Assembly: GCF_048544455.1 (NCBI RefSeq)
Contig: NC_133534.1
Span: forward strand, 38,564,217 to 38,628,216
DNA: 64,000 nt
Direction: 5' to 3'
DNA from: Silene latifolia
Lineage: Eukaryota; Streptophyta; Magnoliopsida; Caryophyllales; Caryophyllaceae
Shown: in pieces, positions 23,377-35,077 of the stretch
How positions within the stretch are numbered: position 1 is the stretch's first letter
Layout of the letters: the number at the start of each line of letters is the position of its first letter
The notes under the pieces: generated by a model
Told to the model about the DNA's origin: nothing
Seen by the model: only the letters and a program-made list of their open reading frames with translations
Databases searched by the model: none
Translations under genes and position numbers: made by a program

Positions 23377-24576
23377 CTACGAGCTATCATTCAGAAGACC
23401 CAATTCCAACCGAATTTTCTCAAATTGTTCTCTAGCTAAAGGTTTAGTAAAAATATCCGACAACTGATCTTCTGTTTTACAAAATTTTAAGCTTATGTTC
23501 CCTTTTTCCACGTTATCACGAAGAAAGTGATGACGAATGTCAATATGTTTTGTCTTGGAGTGCTGGACGAGATTTTTAGAAATACTAATTGCGCTAGTGT
23601 TATCACAAAGAATGGGAACACAATTAATAATCATACCGTAATCCCGCAGTTGTTGTCTTACCCATAGGATTTGGGCACAACATTGAGAAAGAAACGACAT
23701 ATTCACTCTCGGCAGATAGAGATAGAGCAATCGTATTTTGTTTCTTGGAAGCCCAAGAGATAAGACACGGTCCTACAAAAGTGGCAATACCAGATGTACT
23801 CTTTCTTTCAACTGAACAACCTGCATAATCTGCATCTGAATACCCCGTGAGAGTGAAATTGCAATCCATAGGATACCATAAATATAAGTCCTGAGTTCCA
23901 ATCAAATATCGAAGAATACGCTTTACAGCTGTTAAATGTGATTCTTTGGGATTTGATTGAAACCGGGCACACAAACAAACACTATAAAGAATATCCAGGA
24001 CGACTATTTGTGAGATATAAGAGTGAACCTATCATACCTCGATACACCTTTTCATCTACACTTTTACCTTTTTCATCTTTGTCAAGCTTGAGTGTAGAAC
24101 ACATAGGTGTAGGAAATGGATTAGCTGTAGTCATACCAAATTTTTTTAGCATCTCCTTGATATATTTTCTTTGATGGATCATTATGCCATGGGTGGTTTG
24201 CTTTATCTGAAGACCCAAAAAGAATCCTAGCTCGCCCATCATGCTCATCTCGAACTCCGATTGCATAAGATTGGAAAAGTATGCACATAAAACATCATTA
24301 GTTGCTCCAAAAATGATATCATCTACATAAATTTGAACAACTAATAAGTCCTCTTTCACCGGTTTTAGAAATAGTGTTTTGTCAACTGAACCTCTTTGAA
24401 AGCCATTTTCAATAAGGAACTTTGATTGTCTATCATACCAAGACCTAGGTGCTTGTTTAAGACCATAAAGTGCCTTATCTAATTTATAAACATGATTAGG
24501 AAAATTACTATCTAAAAAACCGGGAGGTTGTTCAACATATACTTCCTCTTGCAAATAGCCATTAAAAACGCGGTCT
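23377..24576 (-). pseudogene. SIRE-like copia pol: C-terminal RT and RNase H
   Basis: The RT part includes [30 protein letters not shown] and the catalytic IYVDDIIFG. It runs through [14 protein letters not shown] and then, after a frame change near 23980, MCARFQSNPKESHLTAVKRI. The RNase H part has YSDADYAGCSVERKSTSG, SLSAESEY, then after a second frame change near 23700 CDNTSAISISKN and TKHIDIRHHFLRD, ending at 23377. These motifs fit the SIRE clade. A missing base close to the 24576 breakpoint shifts the frame again. No catalytic activity is expected. Confidence 0.85.
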
Positions 24577-24727
24577 TGTGGACAGCGGGGGCCCACGGGG
24601 GCGCTTGGGAGGAAAAGAGAAACAAGTGTTTGCATTTTTGTATGGAGTCGCCGCCAATTTTCATGGGAAATTGGAACCGTTCGAATAACTCGTGTCATGT
24701 CAAGACACAAAGTAAAGACATGAACAC
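24577..24727 (-). repeat. 151-bp terminal fragment of a Tat-like LTR
   Basis: Matches the inner end of the LTR at 1920-2060 in the same orientation (GGGGGCCCACGGGGGCGCTTGGGA, shared in part, then GTCAAGACACAAAGTA). Its outer end TGTGGAC at 24577 is the true LTR terminus and abuts the copia RT directly. Its inner end stops near 24727, where chromovirus integrase begins. Confidence 0.75.
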
Positions 24728-24728
24728 T

Positions 24729-26156
24729 ATGGTTTTAGACCCTAAGCTGGTGGAGTGGAGAACTGGAGTTGAGAAAGGGACAATGTCTAGATTCTCTATT
24801 CATTTAGATGGTAGTTTGAGGTTTGATGGGAGGTGGTGTGTCCCTAATGATGAGGAGCTGAAAAAGACAATCATGACAGAGGCACATTGTATACTATATT
24901 CAGTGCATCCAGGTGGTGACAAGCTATACAAGGATTTAAAGAACACGTTCTGGTGGCCTGGGATGAAGAAAGAGACGGCTGAGTTTGTGGCCCGTTGTTT
25001 GACATGCCAGAGAGTTAAAGGGGAACATCGACGACCACAAGGTAAGATTCAGTCTTTAGAGGTACCTGAGTGGAAGTGGGAATCCATTTCTATGGATTTT
25101 ATCGTGGGTTTGCCAAACAGTCAACAGGGTAACAACATGATATGGGTAATAGTGGATCGACTGACCAAGTCAGCTCATTTTGTGCCAATGAAAGATACAT
25201 GGACCAAGGCACAATTAGCTTTGGCTTATCGGAAGCATGTGTTGAGATTACATGGAGTTCCTAAGGACATAGTATCAGACAGAGATGCTAGATTTATCTC
25301 AAGATTTTGGAAAGAGTTACAGGAATCTTTGGGAACAACATTGAAGATGAGTACAACATTTCATCCTGCGACAGACGGTCAGACTGAGAGAACAATCAAG
25401 ACTCTTGAGGATATGTTACGAGCTTGTGTGATGGAGTTTGGTGGTAGCTGGGAGCAGAGATTAGATTTGATTGAGTTTTCTTACAGCAACAGCTATCACA
25501 CCAGTATTGGCATGGCACCGTTTGAGGCTTTATATGGGAGGAGATGTCGGAGTCCGATTTGTTGGGACGACAGTGCTGAAGCAGTGGTTCTAGGACCAGA
25601 GATGGTACATGAGATGGTCGAGCAGATTAAGATGATCAGGGAAATGATGAGAGCGGCTCATGATAGGCAAAAGAGTTATGCAGATCTACATCGCCGGGAT
25701 ATAGAGTTTCAGGTTGGGGACAAGGTTCTTCTGAAAGTGTCTCCTATGCGTGGGGTTATGAGATTTGGGAAGAAAGGCAAGTTGAGTCAGAAGTTCATAG
25801 GACCTTATGAGATCTTAGACCGGGTTGGAGAGGTTGCTTATCGTTTGGCTTTACCAGCTGTGTTGGAGAGAATGCATAATGTGTTTCATGTATCTCAGCT
25901 GCGGAAGTATGTGAGTGATCCGTCACATATGTTAGAGGCAGAGAGCATAGAGCTAGATGAGTCCTTGTCTTATCTTGAGGTGCCTAAGCAGATTCTTGAT
26001 CGGAAGGTTAGGAAGACTAGGAGTGGTGAGACAGTTTTGCTTAAGATCCTTTAGTCTAATCATGAGGTAAAGGAAGCTACATGGGAAGCAGAAGAGTCCA
26101 TGAGAGAGCGCTATCCATTCCTTTTTGATCAGGTATGTATGGTTACAGGGACGTAA
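24729..26156 (+). pseudogene. Chromovirus integrase with chromodomain-like tail
   Basis: The zinc-binding domain has the His pair ([15 protein letters not shown]) and Cys pair (CLTCQRVKG). The catalytic core has the DDE triad in context: [37 protein letters not shown]. The C-terminal part includes FEALYGRRCRSPICW, QKFIGPYEILDRVGEVAYRL and HNVFHVSQLRKYV, then a chromodomain-like segment (LSYLEVPKQILDRKVRKTR, later EATWEAEESMRERYPFLF). A TAG at 26052-26054 stands where the other copy has tryptophan and cuts off the last 33 codons, which stay in frame to TAA at 26154. Residues encoded before 24728 come from the Tat LTR and are not part of the protein. Confidence 0.9.
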
Positions 26157-26388
26157 CCTTGTTTCTTTTAGGAGGGTAGGAGATGATCGCAAATAGTTCT
26201 AAGAGTTTTTACATCTTTTGTGTTGTGTCGGTATGGTTAGTAATAGTTTGAGTCGGGTTGAGTTTGGTTGGTAGCATGCTTTTATGTTGAGTTTTGTTTT
26301 GGTCGTTGTGTCGAGAATGTAATAGTATGTCTTTTCTTTGTTGTGGTTTGAACTTCGGGGACGAAGTTCTTTTTAAGGAGGGAAGACT

Positions 26389-27763
26389 GTAATACTACGG
26401 TTTTATGAGCCTCTGGGTACTCTATCGAGTGGGCCTTACTCTGTTGAGTAAGGGTGTTTTGAATTTTAAAACAGTGTTCTGCATGTAGGGTACTCGATCG
26501 AGTAAGCGGCACTCGATCGAGTACGTTAGTTACTCGATCGAGTAGCTCGGTTTACAGGTAATGTTTTGTCGTGTTTTGTTAATAATGCGAATAGGTATAT
26601 AAAGCTTTCCGTCATCAACACTAAACACTTTTATCAAACCTAATTACTTCAAAAGAGATTTCAACCTACGTACTTCGCATCTTTCGCATTATTGACAAAT
26701 CCCGGAGCTTGAGAGGTCGGAATTCATCATCCTTTACATTCTTGTGATCCTTGCGTCGAGGGTAAGATCTACGTACCGATTTTATAATATTTTATTAAGT
26801 TTTTTTAAACCCTAATTTGGGGGTTTGGGGGTTTTGTTGTCTTTTATGATTGTTAGTAATTGTATGATCATATGTTAGGAGGAGGATTCGTAGAAGAGGA
26901 GTTTTGATAACAGCTATTGAGACCGTCTGATTGTATTGCATTCGAGGTAGGGTTTCCCTACTCAGTATTAGTCACATGATGTGTTGGTTGTGATTTGTGA
27001 TTGTTGAATATTATCGTACGAGTATTGTGACGGTTGTTGGGTTTGCTTGCTGATTAGTAGTTGTGATTGATTGTATCTGTCTATGTTCTTCGAGGTGCGT
27101 CCCTGGCTGAGTGGAGTCACTTGCGGGAGTGGCTTCACGCCCATTATTCGCCTTCTGTGGAACCCGCCACAGATGGGATGTGCACATTAATGGATTTGGG
27201 TTTATCGCTCGATGGAGATGAGCGGGGCTTAGGTGGGAACGGCTGCGGTCCCCCACTGGCGGCGAGGAGTAACCTGTTGCTATGGGTACTCTGGCAGGGC
27301 TACACACTTTAGTGTGTAATCAGTATTGTGGAGTAGTTGGTGATGGAGTTCGGAGTATATCTGTGACGATTGAGCTGTGTTGTGTGTTGTATTGTTGAGC
27401 TATGTAAATTGTGTGATTAGTACTGACCCCGTTTAATTGTTTTAAAAACTGTGGTGATCCATTCGGGGATGGTGAGTAATTGTTGAGCAGGTATGAGTCG
27501 AGATACAAAGGATAGCTGGGATGTGTCGCCATCAGATGATAGAGTCTTCCGCTGTAGTTTTAATAGTTTTTAGACAGTTGTTTTGAGATCATGTAAACCA
27601 TATTTGGCAGTTGGTTTTGGAGTGTATTTACTCACTTAAACATTATACTATTTAATTGTTGTTTCTTCATTGTCTTTTGTTTATCATTGTCTCGGGGAAC
27701 CGAGATGGTGATATCATTATACCTGAGTGGTCCTGGTAAGGCACTTGGAGTATGGGGGTGTCA
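26389..27763 (+). repeat. 3' LTR of chromovirus copy 2
   Basis: Starts TGTAATACTACGG and ends at GGGGGTGTCA (the usual TTACA end has changed). About five TACTCGATCGAGTA-type palindromes lie at 26416-26545. It is homologous along its length to the solo LTR at 6552-7909. Confidence 0.85.
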
Positions 27764-29625
27764 CTGTAATATGGGTCAAGTCAAGTCTAAGTACAAGCCT
27801 AAGCCGGGGTTCAAGTCGGAATTTCGACAGCATTTCGTTATAACGGTAATTATGCCCTAGAAAAGTGTCCTGAAAAAGTCGTCACAAATTAAAAATCCGA
27901 GATGGTAGAAAGTTTACCCATCACTCAAGGATTCCAAATATCAAGTTTTGTCACAAATGGGCGATCCTAAGGCTATTTTCGAAACAGATTACGACTCAGC
28001 TGTGAAACCGTCACAATTTCACTCAAATGTTCAATACTCGATGAAAATTGGAAATGAACACATGGTTATGATCCTTAGACTGCCAATTATCCATTTCTAA
28101 AGTCAATTTTACAAGGCAAGATCATTTGGGGGAAAAGCCCCAAATTTTCGACAATTAGGGTTGAAAACCCCGAATTTGTCGGTCCAAATTACGCAAATAC
28201 GGAAGTTTAATGCAAAAATAAGACACATACCTCGATTAGTCATGGCAAATGCAAGCTCTTGATAAAATTTTGACGGAAAATGGTTGGAATTTGAGAGAGT
28301 TTTGACGAATTTGTGTTTTGTGTTTATGAAATAAAACACGGTTCTGTAGAGTTTTTACTGAGACAGAGACAAACCCAGGAAAAGACGCAGCAGGTGCTGC
28401 GCCTCTTCCAAGAGTCGCAGCTCTTTCTGCGCCTCTTCCTCAGCTTCCCTCCAAATCAACTTTCAAAAGTTCGTTATTTGTGGGCCCATCTTTGGTGCGC
28501 CTCTTTTTCAACACCATATATCGTATATTTGGTCTGTTTGATGTTTATTCTTCGTCCGGACCAGTATTTTCGAGCAGACTGTGAACTGTCGCGGTACTTT
28601 ATCAAGACTTCGCTTGCAAGAACGAGCGAATATTCTCTGACAGGTGTTTTGACACACCTCATTTATGTTCCCCCAGCAAGAGTTCATGACAGCCGATTGT
28701 TCCTCTCGAGACATGGAGTTCAAACTCAACCTCAAAGTTTTGCCGGAGTTCGTTTGAAGACCGACGCGAGCACATTCCCACAGCAGTTTCTACCGACGTC
28801 CTGCTGTCCTCAATTTTATTTGTTCAAAAAAAGAAACTCAGGTATGATTTCTTCTTATGGCTGACGAGCTTCTTTGCGTAGTCTAATGGACTTTAAACGA
28901 CTCTCCCCGATAGTCGACAAACTCTAAAATGTTCCCGACGACAGGTCATTGGCTCAGACCCCTTGATCCGCCTCGCGTCGCCATAGTCGTCAGGTTGTAA
29001 TCTTCGATTGATCTGATGGCTATACTTTGACTTTCGCCTTGTCCAAACCTCAGTCAAAGTGAGAGCTCTGTAGATACCTCATTTCTGCACCTCCTGCAAG
29101 CCACCCAGTGATGATTGGGCCGCATGTTTGGTATGCGGAATGATTTATGACAATTCGTAAGTTTATCATCAAGTGATAGCTCAAATACTTGTGTCTACCC
29201 CTTAGTCGTCATCTACGCGCCCTTACGGTCGTTTTGACGGTAATTAGAGTTCATTTGGAGTTCGGGTCAAAAACCGTCTTCATTTTCTAATAACCGTTTA
29301 AAATGCCGGGTCAGAATATTCTGGAATGTTCCGGATATTTCTATTTCATATTTCAATCTTTTAATCTTTTGGCAAAGTATTTTCCGAAATTATATTTTAA
29401 ATAATAAGGAAATTGAGATCAACCGCAATTTCATAATAGAAACGCGGAAAATCTTTCTTCCGCAGTGGGAAACCTTTGGGGAAAAGACGCAGCACCTGCT
29501 GCGCGTCTTCCAAGAGCCGCAGTAGTTGTTGCGCCTCTTCCCCAGCTCCTTTCTGCGTATTTCAAGATCTTTTCGAGATTTACTTCCAAAGTTTCTCCGA
29601 AACCCTAATTCCTCCGTGTGATTAG

Positions 29626-29634
29626 TATAAATAG
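29626..29634 (+). promoter_or_regulatory. First TATA box of the duplicated LTR promoter
   Basis: TATAAATAG, followed about 40 bp later by CACGCGAGTGTCCGCC, as in the single-copy LTR at 1920-4185. Confidence 0.6.
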
Positions 29635-30470
29635 GGACCTTCGTTCCTCATATTTCTCACGCGAGTGTCCGCCTTTCTATTCTCCCTTTGCATTCGAAGA
29701 CCACGCTCTTGTTTTTTGTCGTCTACGTGCTTGAACTTACGACCACGTAGGCTCGGATCCTTCTGAGTACCAGCCTCGTTTTGCATGACCGACCAATTTG
29801 ACCAACTCCACATCAATCAACTTAATCAATCTTGTTTAATTTCCTCTTAGAGGATACTTTCGTCGTACATTCGAGTTGAGCATCAGTAAACGTTAATTTA
29901 GTCAATCTCGTTTCGTCAAACATGTAAGTCTGAGGGTGTAAATCTCATCTTTCATTATTGTATTTATCTTTTGTAATCATTAATGTAAGGTTTACGTCGA
30001 AAACACATTCAAAACCGATTCACAAAACCTTATTTCAAACCCTTTTTACAGATTAACAAGAGACAGATGTTGAGAAGGAACGCAGTAACTGCTACGCCTC
30101 TTAGAAGGGACGCAGCACCTGTTGCGCCTCTTCCTGAGACTGCCGCAGTTCCTGCTTTCCATCTTCTTCCTTCGTCTTTTGTTTAATTCGTCTGTTTTAA
30201 CTTATTTCGACTTTGTTTGTTCTTATTTCATTAACACGATAATTTTAACATATAGATCATTGTTAATTTATCATCATTAAATCTCCAACTTAAATCCCTT
30301 ATAATTCATATTTGCGGGTTTTCGTCATAAAATCAAATCCGGATTTTAGAGGTTCGATTCATCAATATCAAGTCTCTAAAATTCATCTTTTGTATATTTT
30401 CATCTGTTGTTTATCGTCCCAATCATTAGTTTAGTTCGTCATTAATAACCTAATTCCTTCGTGTGATTAG

Positions 30471-30479
30471 TATAAATAG
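30471..30479 (+). promoter_or_regulatory. Second TATA box of the duplicated LTR promoter
   Basis: TATAAATAG in the second copy of the 845-bp unit, with the same downstream context as the first. Confidence 0.6.
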
Positions 30480-32240
30480 GGACCTTCGTTCCTCATATTT
30501 CTCACGCGAGTGTCCGCCCTTCTCTTCTCCCTTTGCATTCTAAGACCACACTCCTTGCTTTTTGGCGTCTACGTGCTTGAACTTTCGACCACGTAAGCTC
30601 GGATCCTTCTGAGTACCAGCCTCGTTTTGCATGACTTACCAATTTGACCAACTCCACTCAATCAATTTAATCAACTTAGTTTAATTCCTCTTTAGAGGGC
30701 ACTTTCGTCGTACGTTAGAGTTGAACAATCACTAATCGTTAACTTAGTCAATCTCGTTTCGTCAAACATGTAAGTCTGAGGGCGTAAATTCCATCTTCTA
30801 TTATTGTATTTTATTTTTGTATAAATTATTGTAAAGTTTACGTCGAAAACATATTCAAAACCGATTTATAAAACCTTTTATTCAAACCCTTTTTCGGATT
30901 AACGGGAGACAAATGTCGAGAAGGAACGCAGCAACTGCTGCGCCTCTTCCTGAGGCTGCCGCAGTTCCTACTTTATTTCTTCTTCCTTCGTCTTCTGTCA
31001 ATTCATCTATTTTATTTCTTCTTTTCTTGTTTAATTCTTATTTCGTTAGCATAATAATTTTAGTACATAGTTCATTAATAATTTATAACTTTTACTTTCC
31101 GACTTAAATCCCAAGTAATTAATATTTGCGGGTTTTCGTCATTAAATCAAATCCGGGTTTTAGAGATTCGATTTGTCCATATCAAGTCTCTCGAATTCGA
31201 CCTTTGGTATATTTTCATCGTTTTATCGTCATCGTCATCAGTAGTTTAAGAATAATAAACCTAACTAATTTGTTTTAATGAGTTTAATTCATAATTAATC
31301 TTGTAATTAGTCTTTAATTTGTTCTAATTAGTTCAAATCCGTCCTTTATTGTTTTTATGACCCCTTCGCATGTAAATAATCCATTAAATCACTTTCATCC
31401 GAGTCAAATATCAATAATCAATCATTAATTCACCAACGAACATTAACGATATGTAGTTCAGGCTTCACAGCCAGAACTCACGTCAGGAATAGACGCAGTG
31501 ACCACTACACCTCTTCCAAGGGACGCAGCTCTGCTGCGCCTGTTCCGGGGTGAGTTCTGTCTATGAACTTCCGTTGTTGCTTTGACCTAGTTTATTAGTT
31601 TACGTATTAATCTACTATTACTCGTATTATCACTAATAATCTGTTTGTTAATTTATTTTCCCTTTTCTTTTCTCAAATTATCCGTTTTAAATGTATTTTC
31701 GACGTAAATCAATCAAATCGATGTAATTATTGTAATTTTCAATTATTGTATTTTGTTTTATTCTTTACTATTATTCGTTTGTATGTTTCCACATGTAATT
31801 AACCTAAATTTCTACTTCGACCTTAATGTATGCTAAATTACGTGTTCACCGACTTAGTTAATTCTCACATGCTAGGATTAATTTATTGGATGTTGCATTG
31901 CATGCATATAATCGACAGCATATCGAGTATAGATGATTTTCCCTAATCATTAGTAGAGGCCGCTATCGAGGCGGGCGGGATTAGGTGTTCGATCAAAAGA
32001 GCTTCCTAATACGTACCCTCACCCCTTACTCCAGATCTCTGTGAACATCCGTATTCATTGGCATCCACGGGAGTCATTCTAGACATCGAATGTTAAGGGT
32101 AACGAGTTCTTAGTGTTTATGTCATTACTTTGTTTCTTGACATGACGCGAAGTATTCTAACGGTTTCCAATTTTCCACAATAAATTGGTGGCGACTCCAC
32201 AAATGAAAACGTTTGTTCCCAAGCGCACCCGTGTCCACAA

Positions 32241-32930
32241 CGCCTTGCAGGGTGACATTCAACTGCGAAGTCTCTGATGGAACTGGCATACTTCCAATAA
32301 CAGATTTCACTATCGATACTGAGAAAATCTTTAACATGCTTGCCCAGATATTTTCAAGATGAAACATTCGGTACATCTTTCCACTTTACTTTCACAATTC
32401 AACTGTCATATATAAACATGTTGTTGAACACGATACATCTTCTACCTCTTTCATAAATTCTACATATTATTTCTAATGAAAACATAACAAATAAATAGGC
32501 TGACTTGACAAGATTTGAACTGCTCAAAAATCAACTCCAAACTTCCCCAATATCAATTGAAGTGGACCCAAAAATATATTGCATTGGGTGTTAAAGAAAG
32601 TAGCTGATCTTACTGAAGAACTGCCTCAATCACCAACTTCTTCAGCGACCATCCCTAATGCAACCCCTTCTTCATGCACACAAGCCAGCTCCATAGAAAC
32701 TTCAGACCAAGAGAATGCAAAAACTACCTTCGCTACATCTGACAACACCACTTCAACACAGGAGAATGCCGACATGGAAAAAGACCCAGATAGCTTAGCC
32801 ACTGCACAAACACTAGTTCAAGTGTCAAAGCTTATCCAAGTTAAAATTGAACGCTCAAAAGCAACCACCCCACGCAAAGCAACAAAGAAAATAACAACAA
32901 TTCCACTGCAAGACAATATTGTCTCATAAC
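32241..32930 (+). pseudogene. Fragment resembling the C-terminal part of RPA1
   Basis: Directly after the LTR end a splice-acceptor-like TTGCAG is followed by a short open segment (32251-32362) encoding VTFNCEVSDGTGILPITDF and then KIFNMLAQIF, which resembles the last OB-fold of replication protein A large subunit. Further on, 32516-32575 encodes SPISIEVDPKIYCIG, and 32579-32929 is an open frame rich in Ser, Thr and Gln (WVLKKVADLTEELPQSPTSS) ending in a stop. The fragment lacks the DNA-binding core and has frame changes. It could be a host RPA1-like gene split by the Tat element or a Helitron-carried RPA1 copy. The call rests on a short similarity recognised by eye. Confidence 0.35.
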
Positions 32931-33545
32931 CCAGGAAGCTCAGCAGCATATTATCAGTAACAAAGCCAATGCCCAATAATAACTATGTAAAATAATATCT
33001 ATATAAAACTGCAATATAATGGAACACCCATGCTAACTAAGTTAGGTGTTCCATTCCAAAGCAATAAGCTTTTGCTTTTCTATGTGCGATACGCACCATG
33101 TCGCAGCTATATATAATGTAAGATAACAAAAAACCCATGCCTACAAAGCTAAATGTACCGTTCAAAAGCAATACGCCTTTGCTTTTGTATGTGCAATACG
33201 CAACACTTTTTATATATAAATGGCAATGTTTAACTAAACTACCGTGTCAACTAATAATTACCCACACTATAAATGGTCATATGATAACTCTTTGTGATAG
33301 TTTTAATATACTTAAAATCAAATATATTGGGAAGAAAATTTAAAAATGGACCTACTACATGTTAGGAATATTTTCTAGTTTCAAATTGTGTATATATTTT
33401 GTTAATATTTCCGCTTTCCATATTCTCGTAATTACCTTACCTTTGCTTATTTGTTTATGTAAATATGTCGATAGTTTTCTTTTCTTCCAAGCATTGTAAT
33501 ACTATATAAACTATGGTAGTAACCCTCGTAAAATCATCAATGCAA
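32931..33545. other. Non-coding spacer with a diverged duplication
   Basis: Two diverged copies of a block ending GCTTTTNTATGTGCNATACGCA lie about 106 bp apart (near 33027-33098 and 33133-33203). The rest is AT-rich with no supported ORF. Confidence 0.5.
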
Positions 33546-34016
33546 TCTATACAATACTATTAAAAGGCTAAATGAAACAACTTTTTAGTCCATGTGGCAG
33601 CCTTTTAATTCCACATGGCGGTTTTTAAATCCACGTGGCACTGTAAAATCCAACTCACCCTAATTTGTATGCAAAAAACAAGCTAAAAAACGTCGGTTTT
33701 CCTTCTTTACGCTTAACCCCCTCCCTCTTCGTCTTCCTCTGATAAACCCAATATTTATTACGTCTATCATTTATTCTTCTTCAAATCAATTTCAACTCAA
33801 AATTCTATTGCATCTACCATCATTTCTCAAATTCTTAACTAGGCGCCTCATCTTTTTAACTAAAATTGTGTACAATGTATTGAACAAGCACTTTCTGGAA
33901 TACCAACAACAACGGGGATGACGAGGTTCAGTAATCTTTAATAATGATAATGATGATGATGATGGAATCCGAATCATTTGTTTGCCTTTTTTACTTTTTT
34001 TTTTGTAAGGAGCATT

Positions 34017-35077
34017 TTAATCAAATGCAGGAGCCGCTTGATTATCACAATAGAGTGAAACAGGAGAACGTACTTTCACATGAAAAAAAATCCAAAACAC
34101 CACGCAACCATTTAATTTCACAAGCTGCAGCGGCCATGGCACGATACTCCGATTCAGCGGAAGAAAGGGACACCGTGGGCTGTTTTTTAGTCTTCCAAGA
34201 GACGGGTGTGCCATCAAAGAGCACACAATAGGATTTCAAAGACCGACGCGTTAGCGGACAACTAGCATACGCAATAGGTAGCTAATTCACACCCAGTACC
34301 CGACCTATAAAGAAGACCTTGACCAGGTCGATTTTTAATGTATCACACAACGCGTAAAGCAGCCTCTCAATGTGTTTCCCATGGTTGATGCATGAATGTC
34401 GACAAAATATGAACACTATAAGACAAGTCCGGACGAGTCTTAGTCAAATAAATCAGTCGACCAACTAAACGTCTGTACCTTTCCGGGTCAGCAAGTAGTG
34501 CATCATCCGCCACAGCCAAACGATGGTTCTGCTCGATAGGAATAGAATCGGGTTTGCTTCCAAGGAAACCTGTCTCGCTCAAAACATCAAGAGCGTACTT
34601 CTGTTGACATATAAAAATTCCGGAGGAGTTCCGAGCTACCTCAATGCCAAAAAAATATTTTAGATTTCCTAGGTCCTTCATATAAAAACATGAGCTTAGG
34701 TACTCCTTGACATGACGAATACCCTCCCCGTCATTATCACCAATGATGAGATCGTCAACATAGACTAATATATAAATTTCCACTCCACCTACGACATATG
34801 CAAAAAGCGAATAATCCGACATATATTGTTTAAAACCATAAGCAAGGAGTAAAGTGGAAAGTTTTTCATACCAACAACGTGAAGCTTGTCGAAGACCATA
34901 TAATGACTTCTTGAGACGACAAACTTTACCCGACTTGGAAACGGAATAACCCACGGGAAGCTTCATATAGACTTCCTCTTCTAAATCCCCATGAAGAAAA
35001 GTGTTGTGTACGTCCATCTGATGCAATTCCCAATTTCTAGCAGCGGCAAGAGCAAGGAAAATACGGACAGTCACCAT
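34017..35077 (-). pseudogene. Copia reverse transcriptase and truncated RNase H
   Basis: RT motifs: HQMDVHNTFLHGDLEEEVYM, KKSLYGLRQASRCWYE and the catalytic LVYVDDLIIGDND, through RLIYLTKTRPDLSYSV. A frame change near 34370 leads to RNase H (RRSLKSYCVLFDGTPVSWKT, VSLSSAESEYRAMA). It is cut after YCDNQAA, before the conserved His/Asp end of RNase H. Confidence 0.8.

Larger units (their letters stand above)
19771..24576 (-). mobile_element. SIRE-like Ty1/copia retrotransposon, 3' part with envelope-like ORF
   Basis: Minus-strand order: RT and RNase H (24576-23377), envelope-like ORF (23022-21337), polypurine tract, 3' LTR (20899-19771). The 5' part (LTR, gag, protease, integrase, start of RT) is missing: at 24577 the sequence switches to the end of a Tat-like LTR. 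The flank 19605-19770 is short AT-rich DNA after the LINE tail. A third ORF after pol is the mark of the SIRE/Maximus lineage. Confidence 0.8.
24728..27763 (+). mobile_element. 5'-truncated chromovirus (Tekay-like), copy 2
   Basis: Contains the integrase and C-terminal part of pol (to 26156), a 3' untranslated region with a polypurine tract (TTAAGGAGGGAAGA, about 26372-26388) and a 3' LTR (26389-27763). It is the same family as the complete copy at 55270-63525; the integrase proteins are nearly the same. The 5' LTR, gag, protease, RT and most of RNase H are missing, with a sharp break at about 24728-24731. Confidence 0.85.
27764..32239 (+). mobile_element. 3' end of a plus-strand Tat-like element (internal tail and 3' LTR)
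   Basis: Positions 27764-29068 are internal, non-coding sequence ending in a degenerate polypurine tract (CAAAGTGAGAGCTC) directly before the LTR start. They contain one copy of the GCAGCAGGTGCTGC hairpin near 28385-28405. The LTR follows at 29069-32239. No gag or pol belonging to this element is present in the window. The left edge at 27764 is the end of chromovirus copy 2. Confidence 0.65.
29069..32239 (+). repeat. Tat-like 3' LTR (3171 bp) with internal promoter duplication
   Basis: Starts TGTAGATACCTCATTTCTGC and ends GTGTCCACA. It is the counterpart of the LTR at 1920-4185 but about 900 bp longer. The extra length is explained by a tandem duplication with a period of about 845 bp: the block CCTAATTCC..TATAAATAGG..GTCAAACATGTAAGTCTGAGGG occurs from 29604 and again from 30449, so two TATA boxes lie at 29626-29634 and 30471-30479. 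Confidence 0.85.

Noticed and set aside
24528-24727. N-terminal 60 or so residues of the long frame running to 26054
   Set aside because: These codons are the copia RT and Tat LTR read by chance in frame with the integrase; they are not part of the protein. The minus-strand frame over 24577-24710 has the same problem.
28313-28864. 183-codon plus-strand frame in the Tat internal tail
   Set aside because: No recognisable domain; it overlaps the GC hairpin motif and ends before the polypurine tract. Probably chance.
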